From Actinomyces weissii (GTDB lineage Bacteria > Actinomycetota > Actinomycetes > Actinomycetales > Actinomycetaceae): 64,000 nucleotides of DNA. Below, in pieces: positions 35,226 to 44,726 of this stretch. The stretch is taken from NCBI RefSeq assembly GCF_016598775.1, contig NZ_CP066802.1:558001-622000 (forward strand). The letters run 5' to 3'. Every line of letters begins with the position of its first letter. Within the stretch, counting starts at the first letter, position 1. The notes under the pieces are model-generated. The model was not told the origin of the DNA and did not search any database. It worked only from the letters and a program-made list of their open reading frames with translations. The translations under genes and the position numbers were made by a program.

Positions 35226-36416
35226 GTGGCCAAGGCCAAGTTCGAGCGGACCAAGCCGCACGTCAACATCGGAACGATCGGTCACGTCGACCACGGCAAG
35301 ACGACGCTGACCGCCGCGATCTCCAAGGTCCTGCACGACGAGTACCCGGACCTCAACCCCTTCACCCCCTTCGACGAGATCGACAAGGCTCCTGAGGAGC
35401 GTCAGCGCGGTATCACGATCAACATCGCGCACGTCGAGTACCAGACGGACAAGCGTCACTACGCCCACGTTGACGCCCCCGGTCACGCTGACTACATCAA
35501 GAACATGATCACCGGTGCGGCCCAGATGGATGGCGCCATCCTGGTGGTCGCCGCCACCGACGGCCCCATGGCCCAGACCCGTGAGCACGTCCTGCTCGCC
35601 CGCCAGGTGGGCGTGCCGGTCCTGCTGGTCGCCCTGAACAAGAGCGACATGGTTGAGGACGAGGAGCTCCTGGAGCTCGTCGAGATGGAGGTCCGCGAGC
35701 TGCTGTCCTCCCAGGACTACGACGGCGACAACGCCCCTGTGGTGCGTGTCTCCGCTCTCAAGGCCCTGGAGGGCGACGCCGAGTGGGCCGGCAAGATCAA
35801 GGAGCTCATGGACGCGGTCGACGAGTACATCCCGACCCCCGAGCGTGACATGGACAAGCCCTTCCTCATGCCGATCGAGGACGTCTTCACGATCACCGGT
35901 CGTGGCACCGTCGTCACCGGCCGTGTGGAGCGTGGCAAGCTGCCGATCAACTCTGAGGTCGAGATCCTGGGTATCCGCGAGGCCCAGAAGACCACCGTCA
36001 CCGGTATCGAGATGTTCCACAAGCAGATGGACGAGGCCTGGGCCGGTGAGAACTGTGGTCTGCTGCTGCGCGGCACCAAGCGTGAGGACGTCGAGCGTGG
36101 CCAGGTCGTGGTCAAGCCCGGCTCCATCACCCCGCACACCGAGTTCGAGGGCCACGTCTACATCCTGACCAAGGACGAGGGCGGCCGCCACAACCCCTTC
36201 TACTCGAACTACCGTCCGCAGTTCTACTTCCGGACCACCGACGTGACCGGTGTCATCACCCTCCCCGAGGGCACCGACATGGTCATGCCTGGCGACACCA
36301 CTGAGATGACCGTTGAGCTCATCCAGCCTATCGCCATGGAGGAGGGCCTCGGTTTCGCCATCCGTGAGGGTGGCCGCACCGTCGGCTCCGGCCGTGTCAC
36401 CAAGATCATCAAGTGA
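35226..36416 (+). CDS. tuf: Translation elongation factor Tu
   Basis: The 396-residue GTPase delivers aminoacyl-tRNA to the ribosome. GTG 35226 is placed by AGGAGG at 35214-35219. [11 protein letters not shown] (G1), the [15 protein letters not shown] segment and NKSDMV (G4) are intact, and the C-terminal [14 protein letters not shown] is normal. It has its own promoter and a strong terminator, as expected for a very highly expressed gene. In many bacteria rpsJ follows directly; here a pilus island intervenes. Confidence 0.99.
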   Translation: MAKAKFERTKPHVNIGTIGHVDHGKTTLTAAISKVLHDEYPDLNPFTPFDEIDKAPEERQRGITINIAHVEYQTDKRHYAHVDAPGHADYIKNMITGAAQMDGAILVVAATDGPMAQTREHVLLARQVGVPVLLVALNKSDMVEDEELLELVEMEVRELLSSQDYDGDNAPVVRVSALKALEGDAEWAGKIKELMDAVDEYIPTPERDMDKPFLMPIEDVFTITGRGTVVTGRVERGKLPINSEVEILGIREAQKTTVTGIEMFHKQMDEAWAGENCGLLLRGTKREDVERGQVVVKPGSITPHTEFEGHVYILTKDEGGRHNPFYSNYRPQFYFRTTDVTGVITLPEGTDMVMPGDTTEMTVELIQPIAMEEGLGFAIREGGRTVGSGRVTKIIK

Positions 36417-36457
36417 TGACCTGATTCCTTGGGGTGCCTGAAAGGCGCTCCGCCTGG

Positions 36458-36495
36458 CGCCCCCGCCTGCGTTGTGCAGGCGGGGGCGTTTTCTT
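36458..36495 (+). terminator. Rho-independent terminator of tuf
   Basis: A perfect 13-bp GC stem (36458-36470 with 36476-36488) around GTTGT is followed by TTTTCTT. It closes the str/tuf unit before the pilus island. Confidence 0.95.
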
Positions 36496-36561
36496 GTGCT
36501 CGCGGGAGCTTTTGCGGTGCGGCTTCGGGCAGTCAACCGATGCGAACCGGATACCAGTAGT

Positions 36562-36592
36562 TTAGTTAATCGTTAGTTCGGGACCTTAGGCT
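36562..36592 (+). promoter_or_regulatory. Possible promoter of the pilus island
   Basis: The stretch 36550-36600 is unusually AT-rich for the window. TAGGCT at 36587-36592 could be a -10 box, with TTAGTT at 36562-36567 as a poor -35 at 19 bp. A start near 36600 would give a leader of about 55 bases to the adhesin. Confidence 0.35.
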
Positions 36593-36655
36593 TGTTCACG
36601 TGCCCAGGTAGTGGGTGCCGCCAATGGGTGTGGACCTACTGACGGAGCATTTGCT

Positions 36656-39526
36656 ATGTATTCTCTTAAGGGTGGGCCTGTAGGTGCCTTAAGCCGTGCA
36701 GTGCTTACTTGCGGTGGCGTTCTGATGGCTTGTACGGCTCTGCTGCTGAGCGGGGTGGGGACCGTGGGTCCGGTGGCCCGGGCGGTGACGGCTGAACCGG
36801 TGGGTGGCTCGGGCAGGTTCGAGCCCGTTATCGACTGGATCGACTGGAGCGGTGCGACCAATACCGTCAGCAAGTACGGCAAGAACGTCGTCAATGACGG
36901 AGTGACGTCCCAGGTGTGGTCCACTCCTGCTAGGGTTGCAGCGGGTTACTGGCGCGCGGCCAAGTGTTCCCTTTACGTGGCAGACACCCATTTTGAGCGG
37001 GTGGAGAATGGTCTCGTAGTAAAGTCTAATGACGAGGGGCTGCACGTAGGCTATGACCCTGGCTCCTGGCAGGGTGACGGATTCGCCCACCTTTACAACA
37101 ACGGTTCCCTGTACACGAACGGGGTGCATAAGGGGGGCGGAGACTTCCGGTCGGGGCTGGATGTAGGTCTGGCCCACGTGCAGGGGGGTGAGCACACGAC
37201 CTCGGCTGACGCCTACTTCCAGGTGGAGTGCCGGGTCTACCTGCTGCGGTCCGCCACCAGGCCCGTGAAGGCTGCTCTGGAATCCCTGCCAAGGCAGGAG
37301 ATCCCTGTGGAGGGCTTTGTGTACGCGGACGCTGAGTCCTCCAACTGGATCCACGGTAACTATGAGGCGGTCACGATAGACCCGATCCCGGTGGACGGAA
37401 GACGTCGTAGTGATGTCACCTACCGGCTGCTGGAGTCCGTGCGCTCGCCCGGGTGCCCGACGACATCCTGGGGTGGGGAGGCTACCTTCCCCTATCCCGG
37501 TGGGGAGCGTTCCGGTTTCCGGATGCGCTCAGACGGCCGGGAGTGTGCAGGCCTGCGGTCCGGGGGCTACGGGGCGGCGTCTGCGGTGCTGATGCCGAAT
37601 GCGCGGGGCGGCTACGTGGAGCTGAAGGGCGGTGGCGTCAGCGCCGTAGCCTTCGGGGTGGCGACCTTTATTGACACCGGTGACGCGCCTGAGTCCTATG
37701 GTGAGGCTGTCTCCGTGTTCCAGCCGGTCTGGCGTGGCGGTCTGATCGGTGGTAGCGGTAGCGGCGACGTACCGCGTTCGGGTAATCCTGCGGGGACCCA
37801 GGGGGACTGGTACAACCTGACTTCCGCCCAGGAGTCCGGTCGGCTCGCATCGGTGCAACGTGGCGTCGTCGGACTCGGCAGCCGCATCGACGCTGATATA
37901 CGGGCCGTGTACTCACCCGGAGCTGATGGGGACGACCGGACCAACTCAGTAGGCCAGCCACGTTCGGGCGGTGATCCTAATGACGAGGACGGCCTGCTGG
38001 GGCCCAAGGGGGAGGTCTGGGACAAGAAGGTTCCGGTCGCCCCGGGGATAGTCTGGGCCCCGCAGGTGGTGTGCACCGGGGAGGGGAAGATAGCTGGCTG
38101 GCTGGACTGGGACATGAGCGGCACCTTTGAGGAGGGCGAGCGCTCAGAGGTGATCCAGTGCCCTGCCTCGGGAAGGGCGTCCCTGAGGTTCAGGGTGCCC
38201 GACAGCGTGAGCCGGGACGCGCTCAACGGCCAGCGGGCCTACCTCCGGCTGCGGATCACCGGCGACCGGGGTCGGGACGGTGCTGTGGAGGAGCCGCAGC
38301 CCTCTGGGGTGTCGCTGACCGGTGAGGTGGAGGACTACCTAGGGACCTTCAAGGTTGTGCCGATGCTGTCGCTGGTGAAGGCGGTTGAGGATCCTGACGG
38401 CGTGGCGGAGTCTCCTCTGGAGCCGCGCGACTGGGAGCTGTCTGCCACCGTGGTGAGCAACGGGAAGGTGCTGGCTTCCGGTGACGGTGGTTTCAAGCCG
38501 GTGGAGGTTCCTACGGGGGCCATCAGGCTTACTGAGTCCTCTGCGCGCCCTGAGGCGGCGGGCTACCAGCTGGAGCGGGTGGCCTGCGTGAACATGCCGG
38601 GAACGACTGGGCGTATCACCTCCACCTACAACGCCGCCTCCCAGACCTTGACGGTCAGGGGTGCGGACTGGATCCAGTGCACGCTCACCAACCGGCCGGT
38701 CCCGGGGTCTGTGAGCTGGCGTAAGACTGGCCCTGACGGGGCGGTTGTCCGGGTGGCGCAGCAGCCGGGAACGGGGCTTCACGGGGCCAGGTGGCGGCTG
38801 ACCGGGCCGAGCCACCGCCAGGGGGTGGAGGTGGATGACTGTGTGGCCACGAACGCGCTGGCCTGTACCGGTCTGGACAAGGACCCGGCGGCGGGGGAGC
38901 TTGAGGTCACTGGCTTGAAGTGGGGTGACTACAGCCTGGCTGAGACCCAGGCGCCCACCGGCTACGTGGCGGCTGGTGAAGAGATGGCTTTCTCCCCGGT
39001 CGGTGGGGCCTCTCTTGCGGGCACCCTGGTGCCTGGTGGGGCGGTCAGTGACGGCGGCGTCATGAACGCCTTGGAGACGGGGTCGGTTTCCTGGCGCAAG
39101 GTGGATGGGCACAGCCGCGAGCCTTTAGGGGGCACCTCCTGGACGTTGACCGGGCCGGGGCTGCCTCCGGGCACGGTGGTGCAGGACTGTGAGGCGGAGC
39201 CGTGCGGTCCGGGGGCGTACCGGGACGAGGACCCTTTGCCGGGCGCCTTCCGGGTGGGGGGATTGGCCTGGTCGTCGGAGCGGTACAGCCTGGTTGAGCA
39301 GGCTGCTCCCGCCGGGTACGCCTTGGATCGTAAGACCGTCCATGACTTCATGATCACCAGCGAAGCCTTGCACTACCAGTTCAGTGACCCGTTCGAGAAC
39401 CGCAAGGTGGTGGTCCCGGCCTTGCCGCTGACCGGCGGTATGGGGGCGGACTCCTTCTGGCTGGCGGGTTCGGCCGTGGCGGCTTTGGCCCTGGTGGCTG
39501 GGTGGCTTAGGCGACGGTTGGCCTGA
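36656..39526 (+). CDS. LPxTG surface adhesin, probable pilus tip protein 1 (GEVED and Cna-B-like domains)
   Basis: ATG 36656 follows GGAG at 36644-36647; an in-frame start at 36611 lacks support. The 956 residues begin with a signal peptide. An N-terminal adhesin-like domain (FEPVIDWIDWSG onward) leads to a GEVED-type domain with GDAPESYGE, WLDWDMSGTFEEGERS and LTGEVEDYLG. Three SpaA/Cna-B-like domains follow (around 38340-38700, 38700-39080 and 39080-39400); the last two have E-box-like stretches YSLAETQAPTGY and YSLVEQAAPAGY. The sorting signal is LPLTG, then a membrane helix and an RRR tail. Paired cysteines recur in the DDC/CxxxxC loops. It is paralogous to the protein at 45916. By analogy with FimQ/FimB of Actinomyces it would sit at the pilus tip and bind a host or partner-cell ligand. 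Confidence 0.87.
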   Translation: MYSLKGGPVGALSRAVLTCGGVLMACTALLLSGVGTVGPVARAVTAEPVGGSGRFEPVIDWIDWSGATNTVSKYGKNVVNDGVTSQVWSTPARVAAGYWRAAKCSLYVADTHFERVENGLVVKSNDEGLHVGYDPGSWQGDGFAHLYNNGSLYTNGVHKGGGDFRSGLDVGLAHVQGGEHTTSADAYFQVECRVYLLRSATRPVKAALESLPRQEIPVEGFVYADAESSNWIHGNYEAVTIDPIPVDGRRRSDVTYRLLESVRSPGCPTTSWGGEATFPYPGGERSGFRMRSDGRECAGLRSGGYGAASAVLMPNARGGYVELKGGGVSAVAFGVATFIDTGDAPESYGEAVSVFQPVWRGGLIGGSGSGDVPRSGNPAGTQGDWYNLTSAQESGRLASVQRGVVGLGSRIDADIRAVYSPGADGDDRTNSVGQPRSGGDPNDEDGLLGPKGEVWDKKVPVAPGIVWAPQVVCTGEGKIAGWLDWDMSGTFEEGERSEVIQCPASGRASLRFRVPDSVSRDALNGQRAYLRLRITGDRGRDGAVEEPQPSGVSLTGEVEDYLGTFKVVPMLSLVKAVEDPDGVAESPLEPRDWELSATVVSNGKVLASGDGGFKPVEVPTGAIRLTESSARPEAAGYQLERVACVNMPGTTGRITSTYNAASQTLTVRGADWIQCTLTNRPVPGSVSWRKTGPDGAVVRVAQQPGTGLHGARWRLTGPSHRQGVEVDDCVATNALACTGLDKDPAAGELEVTGLKWGDYSLAETQAPTGYVAAGEEMAFSPVGGASLAGTLVPGGAVSDGGVMNALETGSVSWRKVDGHSREPLGGTSWTLTGPGLPPGTVVQDCEAEPCGPGAYRDEDPLPGAFRVGGLAWSSERYSLVEQAAPAGYALDRKTVHDFMITSEALHYQFSDPFENRKVVVPALPLTGGMGADSFWLAGSAVAALALVAGWLRRRLA

Positions 39527-39558
39527 TCCGCTGGTGGTTCCTGCTGCCTGGGTCAGAG

Positions 39559-40256
39559 TGGGAGCTGCGGCCTCGTGCTGGTGGAGCGGCCATCAAGGTC
39601 GTTGACGGCGGGGCGCGGGATACTGACTCACGGTCGGGTGCGTTGAGGGTAGACGACCTGCCTCTGGGGGCCTACTCCTTGGTGTAGGTGAAGGCGCCGG
39701 AGGGCTATGTGGCTGAGGGGACGCAGGAGCTGGAGCTGGTAGAGGGCCATGCCCGGCAGCCCTTGGACCTGGGGGCGGTGGTCAATCAGAGCCTGCCGCA
39801 GGTGTCCTGGTCCAAGGTCTCTCCCGGTGGCGGGCCGCTGGGGGGGGCTCCGCCTGGACCTTGACAGGGCCTGGTGGCAAGGCGCAGGTGGTTGAGGACT
39901 GTGTGGCGCAGGAGGCTGTGGCGTGCCGGGGCGCGGAGCAGGACCCGGCAGCCGGAGGGTTCAGGGTGAGTGGCCTGGCGCTGGGGCAGTACTCCCTGGC
40001 TGAGAAGACGGCCCCGGTCGGCTACCGGCTCGACAGCGAGGTGCACTCCTTCAGCTTGGATGCAGCGCGCCGGGAGCACTCTTTTGACCGGCCTTTCGTG
40101 AACCACAAGGTGGTGGTCCCGGCGTTGCCGCTGACCGGCGGTATGGGGGCGGACTCCTTCTGGCTGGCGGGTATGGCTGCGGGGCTGCTGGCGGCGCTTC
40201 TGGGGGTGGCCAGGAGGAACCAGGCACTGAGGCTGTATCGAAACACCGTGTTGTGA
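39559..40256 (+). pseudogene. Broken remnant of a second LPxTG adhesin
   Basis: The DNA from 39559 encodes two Cna-B-like domains and an LPLTG sorting signal, but the reading frame is broken twice. A TAG at 39685-39687 replaces the expected Glu codon in YSLV-stop-VKAPEGY. An 8-G run at 39840-39847 holds one extra G; with one fewer it would read PLGGSAWTLTGPG. After the shift the frame runs on through YSLAEKTAPVGY and LPLTGG to a stop at 40254. There is no start or signal peptide. A 66-bp stretch over the sorting signal (40107-40172) differs at only one base from that of the intact adhesin upstream (39404-39469). It is probably the 3' relic of a duplicated tip gene. Confidence 0.88.
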
Positions 40257-40357
40257 GAAACGTTAGCAAGCACAAATAGAGTGGAGTTATCCGCAGGGAA
40301 GCAAACGCTTCCTGAACCTGCTTCCCCATCCCAATCGTCTGCACCGTGGAGGTCCTG

Positions 40358-40510
40358 ATGCTGGCCGTCTCAGACTGCGCACGCAGCTGGAAGGTGCTTG
40401 GTGGTCAGGGTGGCACGAGCCAGGACGCCTGGGCAGGAGGCTGGGAACGGGTGACAGTGGATGTAGTTGCCAGAGCGAACAGGAGGTTGGGCTCGCAGAT
40501 CCATCAGTAA
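40358..40510 (+). CDS. Hypothetical 50-residue ORF in the pilin leader region
   Basis: This short ORF lies in the 423-bp gap before the first pilin. GGAGG (40348-40352) stands five bases before its ATG. The peptide starts MLAVSDCARSWKVLGG, has no signal or membrane segment and is not recognised. It could equally be chance; the rest of the gap (40257-40357 and 40511-40679) shows no clear gene or promoter. Confidence 0.25.
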   Translation: MLAVSDCARSWKVLGGQGGTSQDAWAGGWERVTVDVVARANRRLGSQIHQ

Positions 40511-40679
40511 GCACAGTCTCGCTGACGGGGCCCTGGTTGCACCTGAGACCGGGGGAGGGCGCTAATCCAGCCAGCTGGATAAAGCAGTCCGCAGTGAGCA
40601 GACCCTGACCAAGTCAACATCTTTTCCGCATCACAGGGGCACGGTGGGAGCCGTGCATGATGAAAGGATTGAGTACCAC

Positions 40680-42431
40680 ATGCGTACTACAACTCGTCTC
40701 GCCGCAGTGCGGGCGGCTGCTGCAGCTGGCGCACTCGCCGTGGGCCTGGCCGGTCTGGGGGCTACCGCGTCTGCGGTTGACACGCTGGCCAATATTGACG
40801 ACGCAAAGGCTGCCCAGGCTACCCTGACCATTCACAAGCACGTTAAGCCGGCTCCGGGTACCACTCCGGGGCACCCGACAGGTGACAAGCCGCAGACTGC
40901 TTCTGATCCGGTTGAGGGTGTGGTATTTACCGCTTACAAGATCAACAACCTCGACCTCAGTAATCAGGATAACTGGGAAAATCTGGCCAAGCATGCCTCG
41001 ACTCCCCTGAACTCCTCCGTCTGTGATGGGACTGTGGTTGGCGCTGGTCTTCCGGGGGGTCTGACGGTTGACACTGCCAAGCCGATCGTATTTGACAAGA
41101 CATCTACGGCAGGCGAAGCAACGAAGCAGTTAGGGCTGGGGGCTTTTCTTATCTGTGAGACCGACACCTCTGGTGCCAAGGTCAAGAACGCAGACGTGCG
41201 TGTGATCGATAAGGCGCTGCCTTTCATCGTCGCTCTACCGTACCCAAATAGTAAGGCGGCTCAGGGAACTGCCAGCGACTGGATCTACGACGTCCACTCC
41301 TTCCCCAAGAACACCGTGGTCAACAAGCCGAGCAAGAACGTGAAGGTTACCGAAGCCTCGCACGGTCTGGGCACGGCTGACCAGGTCACTTACACCATTG
41401 ACGCGGTTGTCCCGGATGTGGATGACGCCTCCGAGAACTTCAAGTACTTCACCATCTATGACCAGCTGCCCAAGGGGGCGAGCCACGTCAAGATCTCTAG
41501 CGTGCAGATCGGCACCGGTGTGGGTGGTGATGGTACGCTCACCGCTGCCCAGGACGTGCCCGCGGACAAGTATGTCAAGACCGTTGATGAGGATACCCGG
41601 TTCGCCCGCGTGGACTTCAACCAGGCTACGCAGTTGACCTACCTGGAGTCTGTTCCCGGGCAGACCATCCGGGTGACCATCACCGCTCAGCAGGACAACC
41701 TGTCTGAGGCTGGAACGGCGGAGAACACCGGTTACCTGCTGGTGGACACCGAGACCAAGCCTTACGACCCGGGCAACCCGCCCACGGTTGACGAGCCGCC
41801 GACGGGTGACGGTGTGCCGCCGCTGACTCCCCCCCAGGGAGACACACCACCTAAGACCACTGGTGACGTGCCGCCGCTGCCCACCAACAAGGTGGTCACC
41901 ACCTGGGGTGAGGTTAAGGTCACCAAGAAGGACAAGGCCAGCGAGAACCTGCTTAAGGGTGCCACCTTCCAGGTATTCAACGCCGTTGAGCCCTACGCCC
42001 AGGACTGCTCCAATGCGGTTAAGTCTGGTGACGCGATCTCCGTTCTTACCAAGGACAGCTTCACTTCTGATGAGCACGGCGTAGTAACTATTCCCGGCCT
42101 GTTCGTGGACGAGGAGAAAGGTACGGGTGACGACGCTCCTACGCCGGACCACAATCAGCGCTGCTACGTGCTGGTGGAGACGGCTGCCCCAGCCGGTTAC
42201 GTTCTGCCCGATGACACTGCAGCCCACACGCCTATCACTGTTGTGGCTGGTGCGGCCGGTGATGCGGGTGGCAACAACCACATTGTCATCACCAACACCA
42301 AGACCGCTGTACCGGCGCTGCCTCTGACCGGTGCGTCCGGCCAGGTGCTGATGATGGCTGGTGGTGCTGCGCTGGTGCTGCTGTCCGCTGGCACCGTGCT
42401 GGTGGCTCGCCGTCGCGAGGCTCAGGACTGA
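40680..42431 (+). CDS. Fimbrial shaft-type pilin 1, LPxTG-anchored
   Basis: ATG 40680 follows AAAGGA near 40663-40668. The 583 residues have a signal peptide of about 32 residues and an N-terminal domain ending in a pilin motif, WIYDVHSFPKN near residue 200, whose lysine would form the bond to the next subunit. A middle isopeptide domain, a Pro-rich stretch (PPTGDGVPPLTPPQGD) and a C-terminal Cna-B domain with E-box YVLVETAAPAGY follow. LPLTG, a membrane helix and RRR complete the sorting signal. The order matches Actinomyces FimP/FimA-type major pilins, which a class C sortase joins into a shaft. The cognate sortase is probably the one at 44727. Which FimP/FimA type it is cannot be decided from sequence alone. 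Confidence 0.9.
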   Translation: MRTTTRLAAVRAAAAAGALAVGLAGLGATASAVDTLANIDDAKAAQATLTIHKHVKPAPGTTPGHPTGDKPQTASDPVEGVVFTAYKINNLDLSNQDNWENLAKHASTPLNSSVCDGTVVGAGLPGGLTVDTAKPIVFDKTSTAGEATKQLGLGAFLICETDTSGAKVKNADVRVIDKALPFIVALPYPNSKAAQGTASDWIYDVHSFPKNTVVNKPSKNVKVTEASHGLGTADQVTYTIDAVVPDVDDASENFKYFTIYDQLPKGASHVKISSVQIGTGVGGDGTLTAAQDVPADKYVKTVDEDTRFARVDFNQATQLTYLESVPGQTIRVTITAQQDNLSEAGTAENTGYLLVDTETKPYDPGNPPTVDEPPTGDGVPPLTPPQGDTPPKTTGDVPPLPTNKVVTTWGEVKVTKKDKASENLLKGATFQVFNAVEPYAQDCSNAVKSGDAISVLTKDSFTSDEHGVVTIPGLFVDEEKGTGDDAPTPDHNQRCYVLVETAAPAGYVLPDDTAAHTPITVVAGAAGDAGGNNHIVITNTKTAVPALPLTGASGQVLMMAGGAALVLLSAGTVLVARRREAQD

Positions 42432-42494
42432 GAGCGAATGCTCTAGGTGGTGCTGATAGCCTGCCTAGACACCGCGCATAGACAATGCGCAAGA

Positions 42495-42536
42495 GCCCGG
42501 TGCGGGTCGGCCTTCAGGGGTCGGCCCGCACCGGGC
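42495..42536 (+). terminator. Hairpin after pilin 1
   Basis: A perfect 12-bp stem (42495-42506 with 42525-42536) can extend further inside its loop and is followed by CTGCTTCTTT, a weak T-rich tail. It lies in the 394-bp gap between the two pilin genes and may end or attenuate the pilin 1 transcript. The remainder of the gap (to 42825) shows no gene; a promoter for pilin 2 is likely there but no box is convincing. Confidence 0.6.
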
Positions 42537-42825
42537 CTGCTTCTTTGCGGGGGTGGAGGGAGGGGGGTGAGGTGGTCCCGCTCCTGCGGCGGCAACGGGC
42601 AGAGGGAAACCGTGACCGCAATGGCAGGGCGGCGAGACTGCGCTGTGACATGTGGCAAGTAAAGTCATTTCTGGTATCCCGCATATCAGGGAACGGATCT
42701 GCGGAAACTTCAGATGCCGACGTCACGATCTACGTGCACAGGGTCCAGCCAGCCAGTACAAGACCGGTGCGGCCCTTAGGGGTACGAGTCGTCAGCTAAC
42801 CACCAAACTGAGAGATGGAGAGACC

Positions 42826-44565
42826 ATGAGCTCAATCAGGATCCGTCGGGGCATCGGCCTGGCCGTGTCTGCGACGTTGGCGGCGGCAGCCCTCGCCGCT
42901 CCGGCGGGTGCGGCCGCCCCCACAACCTTCAACGTGGACCCGAGCGCCCCCACGACACTGACCGTGCACAAGTGCGAGCAGACTGACGATAACGGGAACA
43001 AGCCTGGCACCGGTAATCAGGATGACAGTGTCAACTGCACTCCGGTGAACGACGTCGAGTTCACTATTACCGAGCTTGATTACGACCTCACCACCCAGAA
43101 GGGTTGGGTTGATCTGGCGGCAGCAAATGGTGACGTCAATAAAGCTGTGACTCAGGATATTGACGGAGATTCTGATCACAAGCAGGGGGCTCCAGTTAAG
43201 AAAGTAACTGCTGGTGGCGGTCTTGCGGTCTTTAGTGACGCAGAGACCAGTGCCGGAAGGGCCTACCTAGTTTCGGAGACCAAGACCCCGGCGGGGGTTA
43301 TTCCGGCGGCGGACTTCATTGTGACTCTGCCTATGACCAATCCGGCTGATACCTCCAAGTGGAACTATGATGTCCACGTCTATCCCAAGAATATCCTCAA
43401 TGGTATTGATAAGACTGTTAAGGATTCTGAGGCGGCGTCCGGCTCTGGTAACGCCCTGACCTACACCATCACCACCTCTATCCCCAAGGTGGGCACTGAG
43501 GGCATCAAGAAGTACCAGATCATTGACGCCCTGGATGGTCGCGTGCAGACCGGCTTGGATGCGCAGCAGTTGAACCCGCGCGTGGAGATCTTGGGGCTGG
43601 CTCCCGGTTTGCCGGCCTTGGATAAAGGTGATTACGACATCGTTGTTCGTGCCAGCAAGCGTGCGCCTGCTGATACGCGCAATTACTTGACGGTAGACTT
43701 TAAGCCCAGTGGACTAAAGAAGCTGGCCGATGCGCGGAGTGCGGGAACTAATGACACTAAGGTGCAGTTGCTCCTGACCGCTACCTTTGCTCCAGGAACT
43801 AATCTGGACGGTGGTATCACCAACCAGGCTTCACTGGTTCCCAACGACTCACCTAACTACACCTGGGACAAGGACAACCCGGACCCTGGTCCGGACCCCA
43901 GTAAGCCAAATCTTCCTGGCACCTCCTCTGAGACAGTTGTTAGTAAGTATGGCGATCTTGAGATAACCAAGACTGGGACGGACAAGTCTCCCGATGGGAC
44001 AAAGTACAACGGGGCTGAGTTCCAGGTCTATGAGTGCAGTGTTCCTCTGGATGATGCTGCTTTGGCGGAAGCAAACATTGCTGCTAAGAATGGCAGTGTT
44101 CCCGTTCTTTTGAAGGACGTGAATCCTGTTCTCAAGAGGGATCCTCTGGCTGTGGATGGTCAGACTGTATTTGTGACCGGTCAGGCTACTAACATTCAGA
44201 AGGCTAAGCGTGAAGCTCCTGTTGACGGCAAGCTGGTGATCGGCTCCCTGCGTGCCAATGACTGGGAGAACGGTGCGGCCAAGGAGCTTAACAAGGACAA
44301 CTGGTACTGCCTGGTGGAGACCAAGGCCCCTGCAGGCTACTCCCTGGCTCCGGACCCGATTCCGTTCCGTGTGTTGGCATCTGACACCACGGACACCAGC
44401 ACTGACACGCAGGTCACCGTGGTGGACGTGCCCGCCAACGCCGGGCTGCACCTGCCGCTGACCGGCGCCAGTGGCGTGGTCTTCCTGACCACCCTGGGCG
44501 GTCTGCTGGTCCTCGGTGGTGGCGGCGTGGCGCTGTACAACCACCGTCGCCGCACCCGGGACTGA
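42826..44565 (+). CDS. Fimbrial shaft-type pilin 2, LPxTG-anchored
   Basis: ATG 42826 is set by GGAG at 42817-42820; the upstream in-frame start at 42652 would put 58 unrelated residues before the signal peptide. The 579 residues have a signal peptide ending near AGAAA and a canonical pilin motif, WNYDVHVYPKN near residue 180. A middle isopeptide domain and a C-terminal Cna-B domain with E-box YCLVETKAPAGY follow, then LPLTGASG, a membrane helix and a basic tail. It is only distantly similar to pilin 1. Many codons end in A or T, unlike neighbouring genes, which hints at separate acquisition. It would form a second kind of shaft or a second subunit of the same pilus. Confidence 0.9.
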   Translation: MSSIRIRRGIGLAVSATLAAAALAAPAGAAAPTTFNVDPSAPTTLTVHKCEQTDDNGNKPGTGNQDDSVNCTPVNDVEFTITELDYDLTTQKGWVDLAAANGDVNKAVTQDIDGDSDHKQGAPVKKVTAGGGLAVFSDAETSAGRAYLVSETKTPAGVIPAADFIVTLPMTNPADTSKWNYDVHVYPKNILNGIDKTVKDSEAASGSGNALTYTITTSIPKVGTEGIKKYQIIDALDGRVQTGLDAQQLNPRVEILGLAPGLPALDKGDYDIVVRASKRAPADTRNYLTVDFKPSGLKKLADARSAGTNDTKVQLLLTATFAPGTNLDGGITNQASLVPNDSPNYTWDKDNPDPGPDPSKPNLPGTSSETVVSKYGDLEITKTGTDKSPDGTKYNGAEFQVYECSVPLDDAALAEANIAAKNGSVPVLLKDVNPVLKRDPLAVDGQTVFVTGQATNIQKAKREAPVDGKLVIGSLRANDWENGAAKELNKDNWYCLVETKAPAGYSLAPDPIPFRVLASDTTDTSTDTQVTVVDVPANAGLHLPLTGASGVVFLTTLGGLLVLGGGGVALYNHRRRTRD

Positions 44566-44610
44566 GCCTGGCGCAGGCCAGCCACCACGGTGGCTGAGGC
44601 CCGGCTGAAC

Positions 44611-44643
44611 GTGGGGGAGGTGGGTTTCGCCCACCTCCCCCAC
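44611..44643 (+). terminator. Stem-loop between pilin 2 and sortase 1
   Basis: A perfect 14-bp stem (44611-44624 with 44630-44643) around TTTCG has no T-run. A smaller hairpin (44579-44586 with 44589-44596) precedes it. Partial termination here would give much pilin and little sortase, the usual ratio in pilus operons. Confidence 0.6.
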
Positions 44644-44726
44644 AACGCCAGGCCCCCGGGAGCTCCGGGGCGCTAGACCTCGGTACTCCCCAACCTTCTC
44701 CAACAGCCGCAGTACACGGAGCCGTG

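Noticed and set aside
36611..36655. Upstream start for tip adhesin 1
   Set aside because: No ribosome-binding site stands before it and it precedes the natural signal peptide. GGAG sits correctly before ATG 36656.
39861..40256. 131-codon frame as an independent surface protein gene
   Set aside because: No start signal or signal peptide. The preceding frame continues the same protein family upstream of a G-run frameshift, so it is part of a pseudogene.
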